A stretch of 64,000 nucleotides of DNA from JAOUJD01 sp963726405 (lineage in GTDB: Bacteria; Pseudomonadota; Gammaproteobacteria; Burkholderiales; Burkholderiaceae_F), in contig CAVSCF010000011.1 of assembly GCA_963726405.1 (NCBI GenBank), positions 413,675-477,674 on the forward strand. The letters run 5' to 3'. This document shows positions 18,537 to 27,145 of the stretch, piece after piece. Under the pieces are notes generated by a model that was not told the DNA's origin, did not search any database, and saw only the letters and a list, made by a program, of their open reading frames with translations. The number at the start of each line of letters is the position of its first letter. The first letter of the stretch is position 1. Both the position numbers and the translations under genes were made by a program.

Positions 18537-19715
18537 TCACGCGGCGTCCCACAGCTTGATCGAATCGGCGAACGTTCCCGCCTGCTCGCGGATCGGCGCC
18601 ATCTGGCCGGTGTTTTCGGAGTATTTGAACGCGGTGTGCGGAACCTTGTGCTTGCTCAGCACGTCCTGCAGCATCGGACGCTCGAGCAGCGCCGGGTCGC
18701 AGAACGACGGCGCGGCGAACACCACGCCCTCGGCGCCGAACTTCCGTACCTGCTTCAGCAGATACTGTCCCTTTTCCTCGCGCCGCTGGTCGTACTTGGC
18801 GGCGGTCGTCGCCGAGCGGTGCAGGAAGGCCTTCGACAGTTCCTCCAGCGGGACGCCGTCGGTCGGCACATCGTCGAGCAGCCAGCGGTTCACCAGCATG
18901 AAGTCGTCGTCGACGATGTAGCAGCCGGCCATTTCGATCGACTTGATCAGCGCCAGCGGCGGCTGTTCGCAGAACGTGCCGTTGATGATGACGCGCGCGT
19001 TGTCGCGCCGTGGCCGCGGCATCGCCGAGGCGGCCGCAACGTATTCGCGCACGAGTGCCGTGTGCTCCTCGGGCGGCAGCAGCATGCCGGCGCGCAGCAC
19101 CAGGTACACCTCGGCGGTCGGCATCTGCCACGGCGCGGCGGCGCGGGCGCGGTACAGCTCCGCGATTGCGGCGCGGTTGTCGTTGTAGACGGCGATGGAC
19201 GCATTGAGCATCGCATCGGTGATCTCGCGGCCCGCCACCTTGCCGAGATCCTCGCGCAGCACCTCGAGTTCCTGCACGTAGAAGCGCCCGCCGACCGCGT
19301 CCTCGTAGTTCTGCGGAACGTCGAAGTAACGCACGTATTTATCGGGAAACAGGATCTGCCACATGCCCGACAGGTTGCGAATCACGTCGCAGATCGACGG
19401 GAACAGCATGCCGTCGAGGCAGTCGAGCCGTCCCGTCAGCCCGAGTTCGATCGTCGAACGCGGGATGCGGCAGATGTAGCTCTGGTAGTACGCATCGCCC
19501 TGGATCACCTCGAGCCCGTCGCCGCCGCCGAGGATGCCGACCGGCAGCATGCCGGCGGCGTGGATGATCTCCCGGGGGACGTAGACCGGCATGTAGCCGA
19601 TCGCCTTGCGGCCGGGGGCGCCGGCTTTCCATGCCTTGACGGAGCCGAAGTTCAGGTCCTCGAACAGCGCCTCGCAGCGCTGCACGATCTGCTGCACAGC
19701 CGGGATAGAGGTCAT
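18537..19715 (-). CDS. bcrC: Benzoyl-CoA reductase subunit C
   Basis: A 392-residue partner of BcrB with the same fold. Cluster cysteines appear in FPSICDVIRNLSG, NGTFCEQPPL and APSFCDPALLERP. The start ATG at 19715 overlaps the dch stop (TGATG), so it is coupled to dch. An in-frame ATG at 19730 lies inside dch. The order bcrC-B-A-D is that of Thauera aromatica. Confidence 0.94.
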   Translation of the reverse strand: MTSIPAVQQIVQRCEALFEDLNFGSVKAWKAGAPGRKAIGYMPVYVPREIIHAAGMLPVGILGGGDGLEVIQGDAYYQSYICRIPRSTIELGLTGRLDCLDGMLFPSICDVIRNLSGMWQILFPDKYVRYFDVPQNYEDAVGGRFYVQELEVLREDLGKVAGREITDAMLNASIAVYNDNRAAIAELYRARAAAPWQMPTAEVYLVLRAGMLLPPEEHTALVREYVAAASAMPRPRRDNARVIINGTFCEQPPLALIKSIEMAGCYIVDDDFMLVNRWLLDDVPTDGVPLEELSKAFLHRSATTAAKYDQRREEKGQYLLKQVRKFGAEGVVFAAPSFCDPALLERPMLQDVLSKHKVPHTAFKYSENTGQMAPIREQAGTFADSIKLWDAA

Positions 19716-20515
19716 CAACGGTGCTCCCATCGAGGGGCGCGCTTGGCGAGGAAGGCCGCCAGTCCTTCGTTCGCATCGCGTGTTTGCATGAGCCGCTCGA
19801 GATAGAGCTGCTCGACCTCGGCCAGCCGCAGCCGCACGTCACGCAGCAGGGCGCCGCGGGCGGCGGCCAGGGCGCACGCCAGTGCGGCTGCGCTCTTGCC
19901 CGCCAGGTGCCGCTCGAAGTACGCCAGCGCCGCGCCATCCGGTTCGTCGGACACCGACTGCACGAGGCCGGCGGCGTGCGCCTCGTGTGCGCCGATCGAA
20001 CGGCCCGAGAAGAGCAGGTCCTCGGCCATCGGCTGGTTCACGCGGTACGGCAGCAGCACCGAAGCGGCGGGGGCGAACACGCCGAGCTTCATCTCCGGCT
20101 GGCCAAACTGCGCATCGGGCGCGGCGAAGATCGGGCCACCGGCCAGGGCGATTTCCAGCCCTCCGCCCAGGCACTGGCCGCGCACGGCGACCAGGATGGG
20201 CGCGGGGAACTCGATCATCGCGATGACGAGCGCGTGCAGCGACGCCAGCATCTGGGCGCACTGCGCCGGCAGATGCTCCTCGACGCTGGCTCCGAAACTG
20301 AAGTTCGGGCCCTCGGCATCGAGCAGCACCCCGCGCAAGGTCGAACCCGCGCGATGCGAGGCCAGCGCCCGGCCGAGCGCCGCGATCATCGCCGCGTCGA
20401 CGATGTTGGCCTTGGGCCGGTTCAGTCGCAGGCGCAGCAGTGCGTCGTCGGCCTCGAGCCACTCCCTCAGCGGCGCATCCGTGGGCGCGGCCATCGCGGC
20501 GCGCGTTTCAGCCAT
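19715..20515 (-). CDS. dch: Cyclohexa-1,5-dienecarbonyl-CoA hydratase
   Basis: A 266-residue crotonase-fold enzyme that adds water to the dienoyl-CoA made by Bcr, giving 6-hydroxycyclohex-1-ene-1-carbonyl-CoA. The oxyanion-hole segments are FSFGASVEEHLP and VRGQCLGGGLEIAL. Specific assignment rests on the operon (had-oah-dch-bcr) and similarity to Dch/BzdW. It overlaps oah by eight bases at its start and bcrC by one base at its end. Confidence 0.9.
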   Translation of the reverse strand: MAETRAAMAAPTDAPLREWLEADDALLRLRLNRPKANIVDAAMIAALGRALASHRAGSTLRGVLLDAEGPNFSFGASVEEHLPAQCAQMLASLHALVIAMIEFPAPILVAVRGQCLGGGLEIALAGGPIFAAPDAQFGQPEMKLGVFAPAASVLLPYRVNQPMAEDLLFSGRSIGAHEAHAAGLVQSVSDEPDGAALAYFERHLAGKSAAALACALAAARGALLRDVRLRLAEVEQLYLERLMQTRDANEGLAAFLAKRAPRWEHR

Positions 20516-21608
20516 GACGCTTCGCCTTCGGCTGGATCGAATCGTGCAGCGGGCCGACCCAGCTTTCGCCGGCGGCGAGCTTCTGCCGCAACAGGACGAA
20601 GTCGACTTCGCGGTCGTCCTTCGTGCCTTCGTTGAAGGCGGTGAAGCCGGCGCGGGCCTCGGTCATCATGTTGAGCCCCAGCCACGCGCGCGAGTCCTCC
20701 TTGTTGCGGTTCCAGGCTTCGAGCTTCGGCTTGCGCAACTCCTCCAGCGTCTTGGTCGTGCAGTCGGGGAAGGTGAGCAGGATCTTGGCGGCAAGCTCCT
20801 CGACCTTGGCGTCGAGCAGCGACAGGTCGACGCTGCCGCGTGCGAGCAGCGCCTTGCCTTCCTTCGCGGCGTCGCCGGTCTTCGGCTCGCCGAAAGCGTA
20901 GCGACCGAACTCGTCGAACATCTTCTGCGTTTCGACCAGCGGATTGGCGACGAACCGGCCGTCGACCTTGAGGGCCGGCACGATGTCGGTCAGGATGCCC
21001 ATCAGGTACGCCTTGTGCGCGGAGAACGGCTCGCAGAGCACACAGGCGGCCATCGCGCGCTCGGTGCCAACGGCGACCGGCAGGAAATCGGTGGCGCCGC
21101 CGATCGGGGCGGAGCCGTGCTTCGGACCGGCCTGGCCGAACCGCGCGAGGTCCTGCGCGACCGAGAAGTCGCAGGCCATGCCGATCTCCTGTCCGCCGCC
21201 GATGCGCATGCCGTTCACGCGACAGATCACCGGCTTGTCGCACGCGAGGATGTTGGACACCATGTCGTTGAACAGGCGCATGTACTGCCGGTACTCCTGC
21301 GGGTGGCCGGCGTAGTACTCGGCGTATTCCTTGGTGTTTCCGCCGGTGCAGAACGCCTTGTCGCCGGAGCCGGTGAAAACGACGCAATTGACGTCGCGCG
21401 CGTTGCTCGCGGCGCGCATCGCCAGGATCACGCCCTTGACCATGTCGGTCGTGTAAGAGTTGTACTGCGTCGGGTTGTCGAGCGTGATCCAGGCGTTGTA
21501 CAGGCCATCGACGGCCTTGCCGTCCGGCGTTCGCGCCGGCCGCAGTTCGTAGCGCACGCCGGGCTTGCTGATGTCGTCGACGATGTCGTGGTTCTTGAAA
21601 TCGCGCAT
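20508..21608 (-). CDS. oah: 6-oxocyclohex-1-ene-1-carbonyl-CoA hydrolase
   Basis: A 366-residue crotonase-superfamily enzyme that hydrates and hydrolytically opens the ring of 6-oxocyclohex-1-ene-carbonyl-CoA to 3-hydroxypimelyl-CoA. Characteristic are LDNPTQYNSYTTDMVKGVI, KAFCTGGNTKEYAEYY and NGMRIGGGQEIGMACDF. At about 366 residues it is longer than ordinary crotonases, as Oah/BzdY proteins are. The ATG at 21608 is preceded by GAGG; the frame is open well upstream into had. It lies 23 bases after had. Confidence 0.93.
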   Translation of the reverse strand: MRDFKNHDIVDDISKPGVRYELRPARTPDGKAVDGLYNAWITLDNPTQYNSYTTDMVKGVILAMRAASNARDVNCVVFTGSGDKAFCTGGNTKEYAEYYAGHPQEYRQYMRLFNDMVSNILACDKPVICRVNGMRIGGGQEIGMACDFSVAQDLARFGQAGPKHGSAPIGGATDFLPVAVGTERAMAACVLCEPFSAHKAYLMGILTDIVPALKVDGRFVANPLVETQKMFDEFGRYAFGEPKTGDAAKEGKALLARGSVDLSLLDAKVEELAAKILLTFPDCTTKTLEELRKPKLEAWNRNKEDSRAWLGLNMMTEARAGFTAFNEGTKDDREVDFVLLRQKLAAGESWVGPLHDSIQPKAKRHG

Positions 21609-21631
21609 GGCGTTGATCCTCGTTCCGATGT

Positions 21632-22699
21632 TCAGTTGGGCACCAGCACCGCGCGCTTGCGGATCTCGCGGACATGCACGGCGTGGAAGACGTGATTGAT
21701 GTCGTCGAGCGGATGCAGTTCGACGAACGGCTCGATCGCCACCCGGCCATCGAGCACGAGGTCGAGCGCGGCGGGGTAGTACTCCGGCGGGCAGCCCCAG
21801 TTGCCGATCGCGCGCGCATCGAACGCCATCAGGTTCGACAGCCGCACCTCGACCTTGTCCATGGTGAAGCCGACCACCGACAGCGTGGCGCCGTGCACCA
21901 GCAGGCCGAATGCGGTCAACTGCCCGGCCCCGGTGCCGGAACACTCGAAGATCCGCCACTCGGTGGCGCGCGCTCCGCTTTCCTTCGCGAATGCGGCGAT
22001 CTTCGCCTTCAATGTCTTCGCGTCGGTGGCGCGGGCGTTGAGCGTCAGCGCAGCGCCGTGCGGCGCGATGGCCGCCAGCTTGGCGTCATCGACGTCGATG
22101 GCCACGACCTGCGCGCCGAACGCGCGGGCGATCTGCACGCAGTAGCCTCCGACACCGCCGGCACCGACGACGATCGCGAGCGAGCCCGGCTCGACGCCGG
22201 CGCGGCGCACCGCCTGATACGGGGTGGTCAACGCATCGGCGACGATCGACACCTGCGGCAGCGTCAGGCCGGCAGCCGCGAGCCGCCGCGGATCGACCTC
22301 GCACAGGCCGCGGCCGGGCACGACGATGTGCGAGGCGAAGCCGCCGTGCACGTCGTTGCCCGGCATCTTCTGCTGCCGGCAGATCGGCGCGAGCCCGCGC
22401 TTGCACAGGTCGCACTCGCCGCAGGGCAGCACGGCGGGCACGATGACGGTCTTGCCGAGCCAGGCCTCGGCACCTTCCCCGGCTGCGGTCACCGTGCCGC
22501 TGATCTCGTGCCCGAGCGCGAGCGGCAGGGGATGGTTCGTACGGACGCCGTCGTAGTAGAACCCCAGGTCGGTATGGCAAACGCCGCAACCGGCCACGGC
22601 GACGACGACTTCGCCGGCCGCGGGTTCGGCAGTGAATCGCTCGCGCACCAGTGGCGCGTTGGCCGCGTTCATCATCCAGCGGTGGGCGTCGATGCGCAT
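21632..22699 (-). CDS. had: 6-hydroxycyclohex-1-ene-1-carbonyl-CoA dehydrogenase
   Basis: A 355-residue zinc-dependent medium-chain dehydrogenase that oxidises the Dch product with NAD. Zinc ligands show in [11 protein letters not shown] and GHE, the structural zinc site in [16 protein letters not shown], and the NAD site in [15 protein letters not shown]. It is the first gene of the minus-strand benzoyl-CoA operon. The promoter must lie in 22700-22904, which holds an FNR-like box and a TACCGGTA palindrome. Confidence 0.93.
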   Translation of the reverse strand: MRIDAHRWMMNAANAPLVRERFTAEPAAGEVVVAVAGCGVCHTDLGFYYDGVRTNHPLPLALGHEISGTVTAAGEGAEAWLGKTVIVPAVLPCGECDLCKRGLAPICRQQKMPGNDVHGGFASHIVVPGRGLCEVDPRRLAAAGLTLPQVSIVADALTTPYQAVRRAGVEPGSLAIVVGAGGVGGYCVQIARAFGAQVVAIDVDDAKLAAIAPHGAALTLNARATDAKTLKAKIAAFAKESGARATEWRIFECSGTGAGQLTAFGLLVHGATLSVVGFTMDKVEVRLSNLMAFDARAIGNWGCPPEYYPAALDLVLDGRVAIEPFVELHPLDDINHVFHAVHVREIRKRAVLVPN

Positions 22700-22782
22700 G
22701 GAGCCTCTCGATGGTTGCGCCAGATCAGCCGCAGGTGCCGGGCCGGCATTGACCCAGGGTGTCTGGCGCGCCTATTCTGGCA

Positions 22783-22790
22783 TACCGGTA
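22783..22790. promoter_or_regulatory. TACCGGTA palindrome in the had/ridA promoter
   Basis: TACCGGTA, within CATACCGGTACCGAATT, lies 84 bases upstream of had. Read on the minus strand, AATTCGGTACCGGTAT closely matches the element before the hemerythrin gene. A further inverted repeat follows (CATGT, 8 bases, ACATG, 22799-22816). It is a candidate operator for control of the benzoyl-CoA operon. Confidence 0.4.
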
Positions 22791-22840
22791 CCGAATTACA
22801 TGTATCGGTGCACATGCTCCGGGATCGCACTGCGAAATCA

Positions 22841-22854
22841 ATGATCTGGGTCAA
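22841..22854. promoter_or_regulatory. FNR/Anr-like box between had and ridA-padB
   Basis: ATGAT-CTGG-GTCAA matches 8 of 10 positions of the FNR consensus TTGAT-N4-ATCAA. Its centre is 57 bases before the ridA start and about 148 before had. Oxygen control of benzoyl-CoA genes by FNR-type AcpR is known in Azoarcus, which supports the assignment; no experiment is implied here. Confidence 0.5.
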
Positions 22855-22904
22855 ACCGAGCAGGTCGCATCAACGGATGTAATGGCTCGACCCGTTGGAG
22901 GGCT

Positions 22905-23276
22905 ATGAACGGCAGCACGGGTTCGGCGGCGAGCGCCAGTGAGGCGCGGGTGGGCGTGACGATCGCGCCGGCCGACCTGTCGTTCGCCGTCGGCGGGCTG
23001 CACGGCGACGCGCCGCAGGCCGGCGGCCGCGCCGAGGACAACTGTCGCATCACCGTCTATTGCTGCGACAAGCCGGCGTATCTGGCCGTCCGCGCCGAGC
23101 TCGGCGAGGCGTGGGGCCGGCGCAGGGGGACCCACTACCCGGCGATGAGCATGATTTTCGTGGCCGAGACTGCTCGACAGTCCGGCGCTGATCGAACTCG
23201 GAAGCTACACCAGGACTTCCACCGGCAAGCTGACCGACACGCCAAGGCCCAACGACAGAAGCGAGATCCGCCATGA
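22905..23276 (+). pseudogene. RidA/YjgF-like protein with two one-base insertions
   Basis: The first 90 codons resemble a RidA/YjgF family protein (enamine/imine deaminase or aromatic-pathway relative): ITVYCCDKPAYLAVRAELG and HYPAMSMIFVAE. The frame then departs from the family. Removing one A near 23171 and one G near 23206 yields FVAELLDSPALIELEATPG and a stop at 23231-23233, which is how such proteins end. As written the frame reaches 23276 and its stop overlaps the padB start (ATGA). It directly precedes padB and probably shares its promoter. The function in the pathway is unknown. Confidence 0.65.
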
Positions 23277-26023
23277 GCACCGTACTGACCGCACCGCCGC
23301 GCACTGAGACACGCGACGTTCCGACCTATTGCTACAACTGCGTGGCAGGTCCCGACCTGCTGACGGTCAAGGTCACCGACGGTGTGGCGACCGGCATCGG
23401 TCCCAACTTCGACGGCGTCGGGCTGCACCCGTCCGACGGCCGGCCCTGTGTGAAGGCGTACGGGTTGATCCAGAAGACGTATCACCCGGCTCGCATCCTG
23501 ACGCCGATGAAGCGGACCAATCCGAAGAAAGGCATCGACGAGGACCCGGGGTTCGTGCCGATCTCCTGGGACGAAGCGCTCGACACGATCGCCGAAAAGC
23601 TGCGCGACATCCGCAGCCGCGGCCTGCGCGACGAGCATGGCTATCCGCGCCTGGCGGCTACGTTCGGCCACGGCGGCACGCCGGCCAACTACATGGGCAG
23701 CTTCCCCGCGTTCCTCGCGGCATGGGGCGACATCGACTACAGCTTCGGCTCGGGCCAGGGCGTCAAGTGCGTGCACTCCGAGCACCTGTTCGGCGAGTTC
23801 TGGCATCGAGCGTTCACCGTGTCCGCGGACATGACGTACACGCGCTTCAACCTTTCGTTCGGCAACAACAACGAGGTCACCGGCGGGCCCTGCGCGGTGA
23901 TCCGGCATGCCGATGCGCGCGTGCGCGGCGCCAAGCGCGTGCAGATCGAACCCCATCTTTCAGTCACCGGAGCGACGTCGGCCGAATGGATCCCGATCAA
24001 GCCGAAGACCGACCCGGCGATGATGTTCGCGCTGATCCACACCATGCTGCACGAGCATCCGCGCGACAGGCTCGATGTGCCGTTCCTGCGCGACATGACC
24101 TCGTCGCCGTATCTGGTCGGTGCGCATGGCTACTACCTGCGGGATCCCGCGACCTTCAAGCCGCTGATCTGGGACGCGCGGCGCGGCGCGGCCGTGCCGT
24201 TCGACACGCCGGACTCCGAGCCGCTGCTCGAAGGCCGCGTCAACGTCGCGGCGGCGGTCGAGGTCGGTGCCGACGGTGAAAGCTGGACGCACGAGAATGT
24301 CGAGTCCGGCACCGCGTTCACACACCTCGTGGAGCACATGCGGCAATACAGCCCCGAGTGGGCGGCGCCGATCTGCGAGGTGCCGGCGGCGACGATCCGC
24401 CGGCTCGCGGGCGAGTACCTCGACCACGCGTGCGTCGGGCAGACGATCGAGGTCGACGGCCAGGCCCTGCCGTTCCGGCCGGTCGCGGTCACTCTCGGCA
24501 AGACCGTGAACAACGGCTGGGGCGCGTTCGAGTGCGTGTGGTCGCGAACGTTGCTGGCCGTGCTGGTCGGCGCGCTGGAAGTGCCAGGGGGCACGCTGGG
24601 CACGACGATCCGCCTGAACAAGCCTCACGACAATCGCCACAAGAGCGTGAAGCCCGGCGTCGACGGGTTCATGAGCACCAACATGAACCCGACCGACAAG
24701 GACAATTGGGTAAGCAAGCCGGCGGGTCGCAATGCCCACCGCAAGCTCGTGCCGCTGTCGGGCAATGCGGGCGCGTGGAGCGAGTCGCTCGGACCGACGC
24801 ACCTGGCGTGGATGTTCAGCGACCGCCGTCCGGAGGCATGGCCGGAAACCAGCAAGCCGGACCTCTGGTTTGCATATCGCACCAACCCGGCCATCTCGTT
24901 CTGGGACACGCGCGCGGTAGCCGGCATGATGGCGCGCTTTCCGTACACGGTCTGCGTTGCCTACACGCACGACGAGACGAACCATATGGCGGACATCCTG
25001 CTGCCCGAGGCGACCGACCTCGAGTCGACGCAGCTGATCCGGCTCGGGAAGACGAAGTTCGTCGAGCAGTTCTGGCACCACCAGGGTTTCGTGCTGCGTC
25101 AGCCTGCCGTGGCGCCGCGGGGGGACACGCGCGAGTTCACGTGGATCGCCACTGAGCTGGCGCGCCGCACCGGCCTGCTCGAGGGCTACAACGACGCGAT
25201 CAACCGCGGGGTCTGCGGCGTGCCGCTGAAGACCGAATCACGCGACTTCGCGCTCGACACGACGCAGGAACACGCGGTCGACGCGATCTGGGACGCGGTG
25301 TGCCGCGCCGCCAGCCATGAACTGAGCCAGGGCGAGGAAGTGCACGATCTCGACTGGTTCAAGGAGCACGGCCTGATGACGCGGCCGTTCAAGCAGAGTG
25401 CCTGGTACCTGTATCCCACCCTGAAAGCGCAGGGACTGCGCTTCGAACTGCCCTATCAGGAGCGCCTGCTGCGCGCCGGGCGGCAGCTGGCCAACCGGCT
25501 GCACGAGAGCGGCGTGAAGTGGTGGGACCGTCAGCTCGAGGAATATCAGCCCTTGCCGGTGTGGCACGACTTCGCCGGGCTGTGGGAAAAGGATCTCGTG
25601 CGTCGTGGCCACAAGCCGGACGATTTTCCATTCTGGTTGATCACGACCAAGAGCATGCAGTATCACTCGGGCGGCAACGCGGCGATCCAGCTGATGGACG
25701 AGGTCGCGGGCAACCTGCGGGGTCATCGCGGCGTGATGATCAACACCCGTACCGCGCGCGAACTCGGCATCGAGGACGGCGACCTGATCGAAGTCACGTC
25801 GGTCATCGGTTCGACACAGGGCAAGGCCGCTGTTGCGCAGGGCATCCATCCGAAGACGTTGCTGATCATCGGCCAGTTCGACCACTGGGCCACGCCGTAC
25901 GCGACGCAGATGAAGGCCCCGAGCCTGAACACGATTGCCCCGATGTCGCTCGAACTCACCGATGCGACGGGCTCGGGCGCCGACGTCGTGCGTGTGGCGG
26001 TGCGTAAGGTCGCGCGCCAATAG
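23273..26023 (+). CDS. padB: Phenylacetyl-CoA:acceptor oxidoreductase large (molybdopterin) subunit
   Basis: A 916-residue enzyme of the DMSO reductase family that binds bis-MGD molybdenum. It matches PadB, the catalytic subunit that oxidises phenylacetyl-CoA to phenylglyoxylate anaerobically. Motifs are FGSGQGVKCVHSEHLFGEFWH, SFGNNNEVTGGP, THDETNHMADILLPEATDLES and the C-terminal NTRTARELGIEDGDLIEV. There is no Tat signal. The N-terminal cluster region has only C20, C23 and C59; the usual third cysteine of C-x2-C-x3-C is proline 27, followed by Asp 28. Its likely partners padC and padD lie 9 kb away in another operon, and fdhD for bis-MGD sulfuration is in that operon too. The family also contains other aromatic hydroxylases, so PadB is assigned mainly from context. 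Confidence 0.85.
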   Translation: MSTVLTAPPRTETRDVPTYCYNCVAGPDLLTVKVTDGVATGIGPNFDGVGLHPSDGRPCVKAYGLIQKTYHPARILTPMKRTNPKKGIDEDPGFVPISWDEALDTIAEKLRDIRSRGLRDEHGYPRLAATFGHGGTPANYMGSFPAFLAAWGDIDYSFGSGQGVKCVHSEHLFGEFWHRAFTVSADMTYTRFNLSFGNNNEVTGGPCAVIRHADARVRGAKRVQIEPHLSVTGATSAEWIPIKPKTDPAMMFALIHTMLHEHPRDRLDVPFLRDMTSSPYLVGAHGYYLRDPATFKPLIWDARRGAAVPFDTPDSEPLLEGRVNVAAAVEVGADGESWTHENVESGTAFTHLVEHMRQYSPEWAAPICEVPAATIRRLAGEYLDHACVGQTIEVDGQALPFRPVAVTLGKTVNNGWGAFECVWSRTLLAVLVGALEVPGGTLGTTIRLNKPHDNRHKSVKPGVDGFMSTNMNPTDKDNWVSKPAGRNAHRKLVPLSGNAGAWSESLGPTHLAWMFSDRRPEAWPETSKPDLWFAYRTNPAISFWDTRAVAGMMARFPYTVCVAYTHDETNHMADILLPEATDLESTQLIRLGKTKFVEQFWHHQGFVLRQPAVAPRGDTREFTWIATELARRTGLLEGYNDAINRGVCGVPLKTESRDFALDTTQEHAVDAIWDAVCRAASHELSQGEEVHDLDWFKEHGLMTRPFKQSAWYLYPTLKAQGLRFELPYQERLLRAGRQLANRLHESGVKWWDRQLEEYQPLPVWHDFAGLWEKDLVRRGHKPDDFPFWLITTKSMQYHSGGNAAIQLMDEVAGNLRGHRGVMINTRTARELGIEDGDLIEVTSVIGSTQGKAAVAQGIHPKTLLIIGQFDHWATPYATQMKAPSLNTIAPMSLELTDATGSGADVVRVAVRKVARQ

Positions 26024-26044
26024 CTTCGGAGTTTCCTGCAGGAG

Positions 26045-26072
26045 GGCCGGCTGGCCGAAGCCGCAGCCGGCC
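26045..26072. terminator. Stem-loop between convergent padB and lysR
   Basis: GGCCGGCTG and CAGCCGGCC make a perfect 9-base-pair stem with a 10-base loop in the 63-base gap between the two stop codons. No T-tract is present, so it may act as a two-way factor-assisted or RNA-stabilising element. Confidence 0.5.
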
Positions 26073-26086
26073 TTGCCGCCTGCAAC

Positions 26087-27043
26087 TCAGCTGCGCCCGC
26101 GCCGGCCCGGCTTGACCTCCGGCGTGCCGCGGTCGAACAGTCGGCGCAGCAACGCTCTCAGCCACGCATGCGCGGGGTCGGCCTCCGCCGACGGGTGCCA
26201 GAGCATTCGAACTTCATACTGCGGACCGACTTCAGGCAGTTCCCAGATCCGCACGAGGTAACGCGGGTGCAGCGACTCGGCGAACATGCGCGGCACGATC
26301 GCCAGCAGGTCGGTGCGGGTCACCAGCTCGGGCAGGGCGCCAAAGTGGCGCGCGTGCAGCACGGCGCGCCCGGCAAGCTTCAGTTGCTTCAGGCGAACCT
26401 CCACGCTGCCGTGCACGGTGGCGGCGGGCGTGGCCACCGCCAGCCGAACCTGCGATAGCTGGCGCGCGCTCAACCCCCGGCCGCCGCCTCCGGTGGGTGG
26501 CGTCCATCCCGGGGCCGTGATGCCGACGAACCGTTCGCGGAACAGTGTGTGGCCGGCGATGCCGCGGTGCGCCGGCCGCAGGATGCCGATGGCGATGTCG
26601 ATGTCGCGCGCTTCGAGGGCGGCACTCACCTCGTTGGCGGCCACCGCGATGTTCGACACCTGGCAGTTCGGCGCCTCCGTGCGCAGCGCCTGCGCGAGTG
26701 ACGGCAGGAAGAGGATCTCGCCCAGGTCGGACAGCGACAGTCGCCAGTGGGCTTCGCTGACCGCGGGATCGAATGCTTCGGCCGCGCCGAGCACCGTCGA
26801 TTCCAGTCCCTGCAGGTGCGCGATCAGCGCCGGCGCGACGCGTTGCGCGACATTGGTCGGATGCAATCCGCGCGGCGAACGCACGAACAACTCGTCCCCG
26901 AAGAACTCGCGCAGCCTCGCCAGCGCGTTGCTGGTCGCGGGTTGCGACAGTGCCAGCTGCCGCCCCGCTTCCGTCACCGAGCCGGTCCGGTAGATCGCCG
27001 CGAGCACGCGCAGCAGGTTGAGGTCGAGTTGGCGGAAGTTCAT
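26087..27043 (-). CDS. LysR family transcriptional regulator
   Basis: A 318-residue LysR protein with the N-terminal helix-turn-helix (GSVTEAGRQLALSQPATSNALARL, split by family as residues 20-45) and the substrate-binding domain. I chose ATG 27043 (MNFRQLDLNLLRVL); an ATG at 27052 is equally possible, and the longer open frame beyond is not coding. It is divergent from padE-padH-padG-padI with about 100 bases between and convergent with padB, so it is the obvious candidate regulator of phenylacetate genes. An ATTC-N7-GAAT repeat lies at its start. Confidence 0.9.
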   Translation of the reverse strand: MNFRQLDLNLLRVLAAIYRTGSVTEAGRQLALSQPATSNALARLREFFGDELFVRSPRGLHPTNVAQRVAPALIAHLQGLESTVLGAAEAFDPAVSEAHWRLSLSDLGEILFLPSLAQALRTEAPNCQVSNIAVAANEVSAALEARDIDIAIGILRPAHRGIAGHTLFRERFVGITAPGWTPPTGGGGRGLSARQLSQVRLAVATPAATVHGSVEVRLKQLKLAGRAVLHARHFGALPELVTRTDLLAIVPRMFAESLHPRYLVRIWELPEVGPQYEVRMLWHPSAEADPAHAWLRALLRRLFDRGTPEVKPGRRGRS

Positions 27044-27053
27044 CCGATCCATC

Positions 27054-27070
27054 CATTCAGCTGGTGAATG
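27054..27070. promoter_or_regulatory. Candidate LysR operator
   Basis: CATTCA-GCTGG-TGAATG is a perfect 6-base inverted repeat that fits the T-N11-A rule of LysR sites. It lies just upstream of the lysR start and within the padE promoter gap. A looser ATTC...GAAT pair follows at 27076-27099. Confidence 0.5.
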
Positions 27071-27145
27071 TCGCGCATTCTGACAATCAATTGGACGAAT
27101 GGCCAGAGCGGGCCTAGATTGCCCTTCGCAAGGGCGGGAGGCACG

